Positions 6,838 through 9,382 of a DNA stretch of 9,382 bases are shown in pieces. How positions within the stretch are numbered: position 1 is the stretch's first letter; the number at the start of each line of letters is the position of its first letter. Under the pieces are notes generated by a model. It was not told the origin of the DNA and made no database searches. It saw nothing but the letters and a program-made list of their open reading frames with translations. The translations under genes and the position numbers were made by a program. Source of the stretch: Oscillospiraceae bacterium (lineage in GTDB: Bacteria; Bacillota; Clostridia; Oscillospirales; UBA929); NCBI GenBank assembly GCA_031258665.1, contig JAIRML010000304.1, positions 1-9,382 on the forward strand. The letters run 5' to 3'.

Positions 6838-6866
6838 GTTGCCGCGAAGCGGCAACAAGGTACCAA
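6798..6866 (+). repeat. Palindromic intergenic repeat, copy E
   Basis: The family layout is complete. Hairpin 1 is GGGTTGC/GCAGCCT with two G-U pairs and a 4-base loop. It is followed by ACAACCCAAATTCTTCTTTTTT, then hairpin 2 as a perfect 10-bp stem (6836-6845 with 6849-6858), then AAGGTACCAA. The hairpin 2 loop is GAA, whereas copies B, C and D read in the same sense have TTC, so its tip is inverted. It occupies the 5' leader of the following gene and ends 14 bases before its ribosome binding site. Confidence 0.8.
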
Positions 6867-6896
6867 TCGCAGGAAAAAGCGGAAGGAGTGGAAGAC

Positions 6897-7271
6897 ATGA
6901 ATGGCGGGAAGTTTCTTCGGGTCACAGGCATCCTCATGATCATCGGCGGCGCGCTCAGCATCTTGTTTGGGGTCATCGCCCTGTTCGGCAGCGTTGTCGC
7001 GGGGGCACTGGGCGTGGGCGAGGCCCTCATCGCGGCGGCGATCATTGGCCTGCTTGGCGGCGCGACCGAGCTGGTGGCCGGTATCTTCGGCGTGATGTAC
7101 GCCGACCGGCCGGGCAAGGCTCAGATCTGCATTGTCATGGGCATCGTCGTGGCGGGGCTCTCCGTGGTGAGCAGCATCATCAGCTTCAATCCTCTGAGCC
7201 TGGTGCTCGGCCTGGTGCTCCCGGTGTTGTACCTGGTCGGCGCGTTCAAAAACAAACAGAGCGCCGGCTGA
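6897..7271 (+). CDS. Small four-helix membrane protein, function unknown
   Basis: A 124-residue, very hydrophobic protein that I do not recognise as a named family. Four membrane helices are likely, at about 9-34, 43-67, 76-97 and 99-117, with short polar connectors (YADRPGKAQ at 68-76) and a basic tail (FKNKQSAG). Helices are rich in small residues (GILMIIGGALS, GLLGGATELVAGIFG), typical of tight packing. The ATG at 6897 follows GGAAGGAG at 6881-6888 with 8 bases of spacing. The gene stands alone, divergent from the galactosidase, with its own extended -10 promoter and repeat copy E as leader. A weak GCGCCG/CGGCGC stem at 7301-7323 may end its transcript. No catalytic or binding motif is visible. 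Confidence 0.85.
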   Translation: MNGGKFLRVTGILMIIGGALSILFGVIALFGSVVAGALGVGEALIAAAIIGLLGGATELVAGIFGVMYADRPGKAQICIVMGIVVAGLSVVSSIISFNPLSLVLGLVLPVLYLVGAFKNKQSAG

Positions 7272-7340
7272 CGGCGCGGAGACCCTTGCCGCGGAGGAGG
7301 GCGCCGGCCCCCCGAAGCGGCGCTTTGCGGGCAGACGGCC

Positions 7341-7378
7341 CAAAAGAAAAGGCGGCGGCTGGCGGAAAGCCAGACGCC
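7341..7378 (-). terminator. Intrinsic terminator of the phosphofructokinase/exporter operon
   Basis: On the minus strand, 4 bases after the exporter stop codon, GGCGTCTGGC pairs with GCCAGCCGCC (plus-strand 7369-7378 and 7354-7363, one mismatch, 5-base loop) and is followed by GCCTTTTCTTTT. Read on the plus strand the same hairpin is followed by GTCTTT, so it may also stop transcription of the convergent small membrane protein gene. Confidence 0.8.
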
Positions 7379-7382
7379 GTCT

Positions 7383-7919
7383 TTATGATATCCCGCCTCC
7401 GGCGTCGTCCTCGGGGGGCTCTTCGGCGGGCGCGCGCTTCCGGGGGATATTTACGAATTTGTTGACCCCGATGGAGATGAGGATCCCCGCCAAGGTCTCC
7501 AGCACGCGGGTGGCGGCAAAGAGGTACTTGTCCTGCGGATGCTGCGAGACGATGATGAGGAAGATGACGCAGGACAGCGCCGCCGCGTCCACGCTGCGGA
7601 TGAGCACACAGAAATATAAAGTGGCGGCGCAGCCGAGCCCAATGAGGATAGCCTGCAGGTAGGGGTGGATGCTGGAGAGATCGAAAAACAGCACACCGAT
7701 CGCCAGCGCGCCGCCCACCACGGTGCCCATCAGGCGGTCGAGCCCGGACCGAAACGAGGTCTCCAGCGTCGGCCGCGTCGCGAGGATGGCGGCAATGCAG
7801 GCGTAGATGGGCATCGGATAACCGATGGCAAGACCCAAGATGAGGCAGATCGCCACGCACAGACCCGTCTTGACAATCCGCATCCCCGGGAGGGTCACTT
7901 TGAACGGTTTTGTGCTCAC
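7383..7919 (-). CDS. Aromatic acid exporter / FUSC-like membrane protein
   Basis: A 178-residue integral membrane protein resembling the ArAE/FUSC transporter family (aromatic acid exporter family protein in Firmicutes). It has an N-terminal MRIVKTGLCVAICLILGL helix, a loop with RPTLETSFRSGLDRLMGTVVGG (the R-x-x-GT-x-x-GG signature after a membrane segment), and hydrophobic stretches at about 62-80, 88-107, 112-125 and 133-152. A second R-x-x-ET-x-x-G stretch leads into NKFVNIPRKR, and the acidic C terminus is cytoplasmic-looking. Members are thought to move aromatic or related organic acids, but this short form has only one membrane unit and would need to oligomerise. It starts with GTG, whose last two bases lie in the phosphofructokinase stop (GTGA overlap), implying translational coupling. 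The alternative start ATG at 7883 has no ribosome binding site. Confidence 0.75.
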   Translation of the reverse strand: MSTKPFKVTLPGMRIVKTGLCVAICLILGLAIGYPMPIYACIAAILATRPTLETSFRSGLDRLMGTVVGGALAIGVLFFDLSSIHPYLQAILIGLGCAATLYFCVLIRSVDAAALSCVIFLIIVSQHPQDKYLFAATRVLETLAGILISIGVNKFVNIPRKRAPAEEPPEDDAGGGIS

Positions 7920-9169
7920 AGCCTGTGTGCACGCACCTTTTTGAGCCGCGCGAAGCGGGGCAGACCGTTTTCGCGGGCGAGCGCGGTCTCTCCCTGGATC
8001 AGGGGCAGCGCGTACTCAATGAAAGGCGGCAGCACGCCGTTGCCGGCTTCATTGATCCACTCGCGCGGCACTTTCTTCTCCGCGTTTGCCACGACCGACA
8101 GATCGAGCAGCTTGATGCGGCAGGAGTACCGGCCGTTTTCCATCACGCGCTCAAAACCGACCATCTTGTCGGTGACCCCCGCGACGGCGTTGCTCACCGC
8201 GGCGGCGCCGGCGGCGTAGGACTCCTCGATGTCGGTGGCCGAGGCCTCGTGCGCGGCGCAGCGCTGGAGGAGCGAGAGCTCGATGCCCCGCACCTTGGCG
8301 CCCGTTTCTCTCTTGACGACAGAGGCCAGCGTTGCGGCCAGGCCGCCGAGCTGGGCATGGCCGAAGGAGTCTTTGGTCTGCGCGAGGTCGGAGCCGTATT
8401 CGGCGATGAATGTGCCGTCTTTGTCGTGGATGCCCTCGCTCGCCGCGATCACGACCTTGCCGGACTTCTTATAGAGGGCCGTCATGTCGCGCAGGAAGAC
8501 GTCCATGTCGAAGGCCACCTCGGGCAGGTAGATGAGGTCCGGCCCCGCGCTCGCGAGGGAGGCCAGCGCGCTGGCCCCGGCGAGCCAGCCGGCGTGGCGG
8601 CCCATGATCTCCACAACGGTGATCATCGGGGTGTCGTAGACGCGCGCGTCCTGGTAGACCTCCGCGCAGGAGGTGGCGATGTATTTGGCGGCGCTGCCGT
8701 AACCGGGGCAGTGGTCTGTGCCGAACAGGTCGTTGTCGATGGTCTTGGGGATGCCCATGACGCGGCATTTGTAGCCGGCCTTCAACATGAACTTGCTGAT
8801 CTTGTTGCAGGTGTCCATGCTGTCGTTGCCGCCGTTGTAAAAGAAGTACCGCACGTCGTACTTCCGGAAGATGTCGAGGATGCGCCGGTAGTCGGTGTCG
8901 TCCGCGTCGGGGTCCTTCATCTTATAGCGGCAGGAACCGAGCGCGCTGGACGGGGTGTGACGCAGGTGTTCCAGCTCCTGTGAGTCCTCGTAGTCCATGT
9001 CGTAGAGCACATCGTCCAACACCCCGCGGATGCCGTGCGCGGCGCCGTAGACTTTGGTGATGGCGGCGGTGTCCAGCGCCGTCCGGATGGCGCCGAGCGC
9101 GCTGGCGTTGATGACCGAAGTGGGGCCCCCCGACTGGCCGATGATACATGCGCCTTTGAGTTCGGACAT
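7916..9169 (-). CDS. Pyrophosphate-type phosphofructokinase
   Basis: A 417-residue phosphofructokinase, phosphorylating fructose 6-phosphate to fructose 1,6-bisphosphate in cytosolic glycolysis. Motifs run in the family order: GQSGGPT at 11-17 (phosphoryl donor loop), GGNDS at 113-117, PKTIDND at 141-147 with catalytic Asp145, and MGRHAGW at 189-195. Two features mark the PPi-dependent type: Asp116 where ATP enzymes carry glycine (GGDGS), and Lys142 in PKTIDND where ATP enzymes have glycine (PGTIDND). PPi enzymes work reversibly, so it could serve gluconeogenesis too. At 417 residues it is longer than the roughly 320-residue bacterial ATP enzyme, as usual for this group. The ATG at 9169 follows AAGGAGGGG with 7 bases between the AGGAGG core and the start; an in-frame extension to 9247 runs through the promoter and is not used. 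It is the first gene of a two-gene operon with the exporter-like protein. Donor use should be treated as predicted. Confidence 0.92.
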   Translation of the reverse strand: MSELKGACIIGQSGGPTSVINASALGAIRTALDTAAITKVYGAAHGIRGVLDDVLYDMDYEDSQELEHLRHTPSSALGSCRYKMKDPDADDTDYRRILDIFRKYDVRYFFYNGGNDSMDTCNKISKFMLKAGYKCRVMGIPKTIDNDLFGTDHCPGYGSAAKYIATSCAEVYQDARVYDTPMITVVEIMGRHAGWLAGASALASLASAGPDLIYLPEVAFDMDVFLRDMTALYKKSGKVVIAASEGIHDKDGTFIAEYGSDLAQTKDSFGHAQLGGLAATLASVVKRETGAKVRGIELSLLQRCAAHEASATDIEESYAAGAAAVSNAVAGVTDKMVGFERVMENGRYSCRIKLLDLSVVANAEKKVPREWINEAGNGVLPPFIEYALPLIQGETALARENGLPRFARLKKVRAHRL

Positions 9170-9196
9170 GCTTTCCCCTCCTTTGTATTCGCGCCC

Positions 9197-9225
9197 AGTA
9201 TACCACAAAACCCCATCACACGCAA
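9197..9225 (-). promoter_or_regulatory. Sigma-70/SigA-type promoter of the phosphofructokinase operon
   Basis: The minus strand reads TTGCGT (9225-9220), a 17-base spacer and TATACT (9202-9197), with TG one base before the -10 box (extended -10). The predicted transcript start is near 9190, giving a leader of only about 20 bases that consists mostly of the ribosome binding site. No operator-like palindrome is evident. Confidence 0.8.
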
Positions 9226-9272
9226 GCCCCGCCGCGGTGTTTTTCACCCCGCCCGCGCGCCTTCCCGCGGCG

Positions 9273-9382
9273 CTACACGGCGCGGATGGGGCGGCGGCGG
9301 ACGTAGAGGTAGCAGCCGGCCGAGATCGCGATGCCGGCGGCCCAGCCGAGGCCGTAGGAGTAGAACATGGCGTCCGGGCCGA
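9273..9382 (-). CDS. C-terminal end of a membrane protein (possibly MATE-type transporter)
   Basis: The last 35 codons of a gene that continues beyond the window, ending in TAG at 9273-9275. The peptide starts GPDAMFYSYGLGWAAGIAIS, continues with a hydrophobic AGCYLYV and ends in a basic RRRPIRAV tail. A final membrane helix followed by several arginines at the cytoplasmic end is typical of multi-pass transporters, and the GP-D-A-M-F-Y-S spacing recalls the last helix of MATE efflux proteins. That family guess rests on very little sequence. It lies upstream of the phosphofructokinase gene on the same strand, but the strong promoter between them argues for separate transcription. No clear terminator with a T run follows it. 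Confidence 0.5.
   Translation of the reverse strand, partial: GPDAMFYSYGLGWAAGIAISAGCYLYVRRRPIRAV

Noticed and set aside
6639..7343. A 234-codon minus-strand frame over the small membrane protein gene
   Set aside because: It runs through the repeat and promoters, has a His/Asp/Ala-rich composition, and is antisense to a well-formed membrane protein with a good ribosome binding site.
7910..8983. A 357-codon open frame on the plus strand opposite the phosphofructokinase gene
   Set aside because: The opposite strand encodes a fully conserved phosphofructokinase with promoter and ribosome binding site, while this frame has low-complexity V/A/G/R/D composition and no motif.
9226..9272. A terminator for the partial membrane protein gene
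   Set aside because: Only short GC palindromes (CCGCGG) occur and no T run follows on the minus strand, so a terminator cannot be supported.

Overview
The window is GC-rich DNA whose gene types point to an anaerobic Gram-positive bacterium of the Clostridia. Supporting evidence is the strong AAGGAGG-type ribosome binding sites, sigma-70/SigA-like promoters with 17-bp spacers, a pyrophosphate-type phosphofructokinase, an Flp1-like pilin and a very large secreted LacZ-type glycosidase. No rRNA or other taxonomic marker is present, so the assignment is inference.

Layout. Positions 1-240 hold non-coding DNA packed with perfect hairpins, including two copies (A, B) of a palindromic repeat. A small orphan type IVb pilin-like gene follows (297-548, +), then an 18-bp-stem terminator-like hairpin and two tandem copies (C, D) of the same repeat in the opposite orientation (670-814). 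A 1,899-residue secreted GH2 beta-galactosidase occupies 831-6530 on the minus strand. Its promoter lies inside the 5' end of the longest open frame, so the real start must be further downstream, at a GTG with a good ribosome binding site. A divergent intergenic region (6531-6896) carries that promoter, a second promoter facing right, and a fifth repeat copy (E). Copy E forms the 5' leader of a 124-residue four-helix membrane protein (6897-7271, +). The right end is a minus-strand unit: PPi-type phosphofructokinase (9169-7916) with a clear promoter, overlapping by the sequence GTGA with a short aromatic-acid-exporter/FUSC-like membrane protein (7919-7383), closed by a terminator. The window ends in the last 35 codons of another membrane protein (minus strand).

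Functionally, the exported galactosidase would release galactose from oligosaccharides outside the cell, and PPi-dependent phosphofructokinase acts in glycolysis. The two genes are not in one operon, so any link between them is only general sugar metabolism.

The least explained signal is the repeat family. Five copies share two hairpins separated by an A/T-rich spacer ending in a T run. Several stem changes are compensatory or G-U-preserving on one strand, the 3-nt tip of hairpin 2 is inverted in one copy, and each copy is oriented so that transcription from a neighbouring gene would read the same strand. In copy E the element lies at the start of a transcript and can form a terminator-shaped stem followed by a T-rich tract, so it could act as an attenuator.
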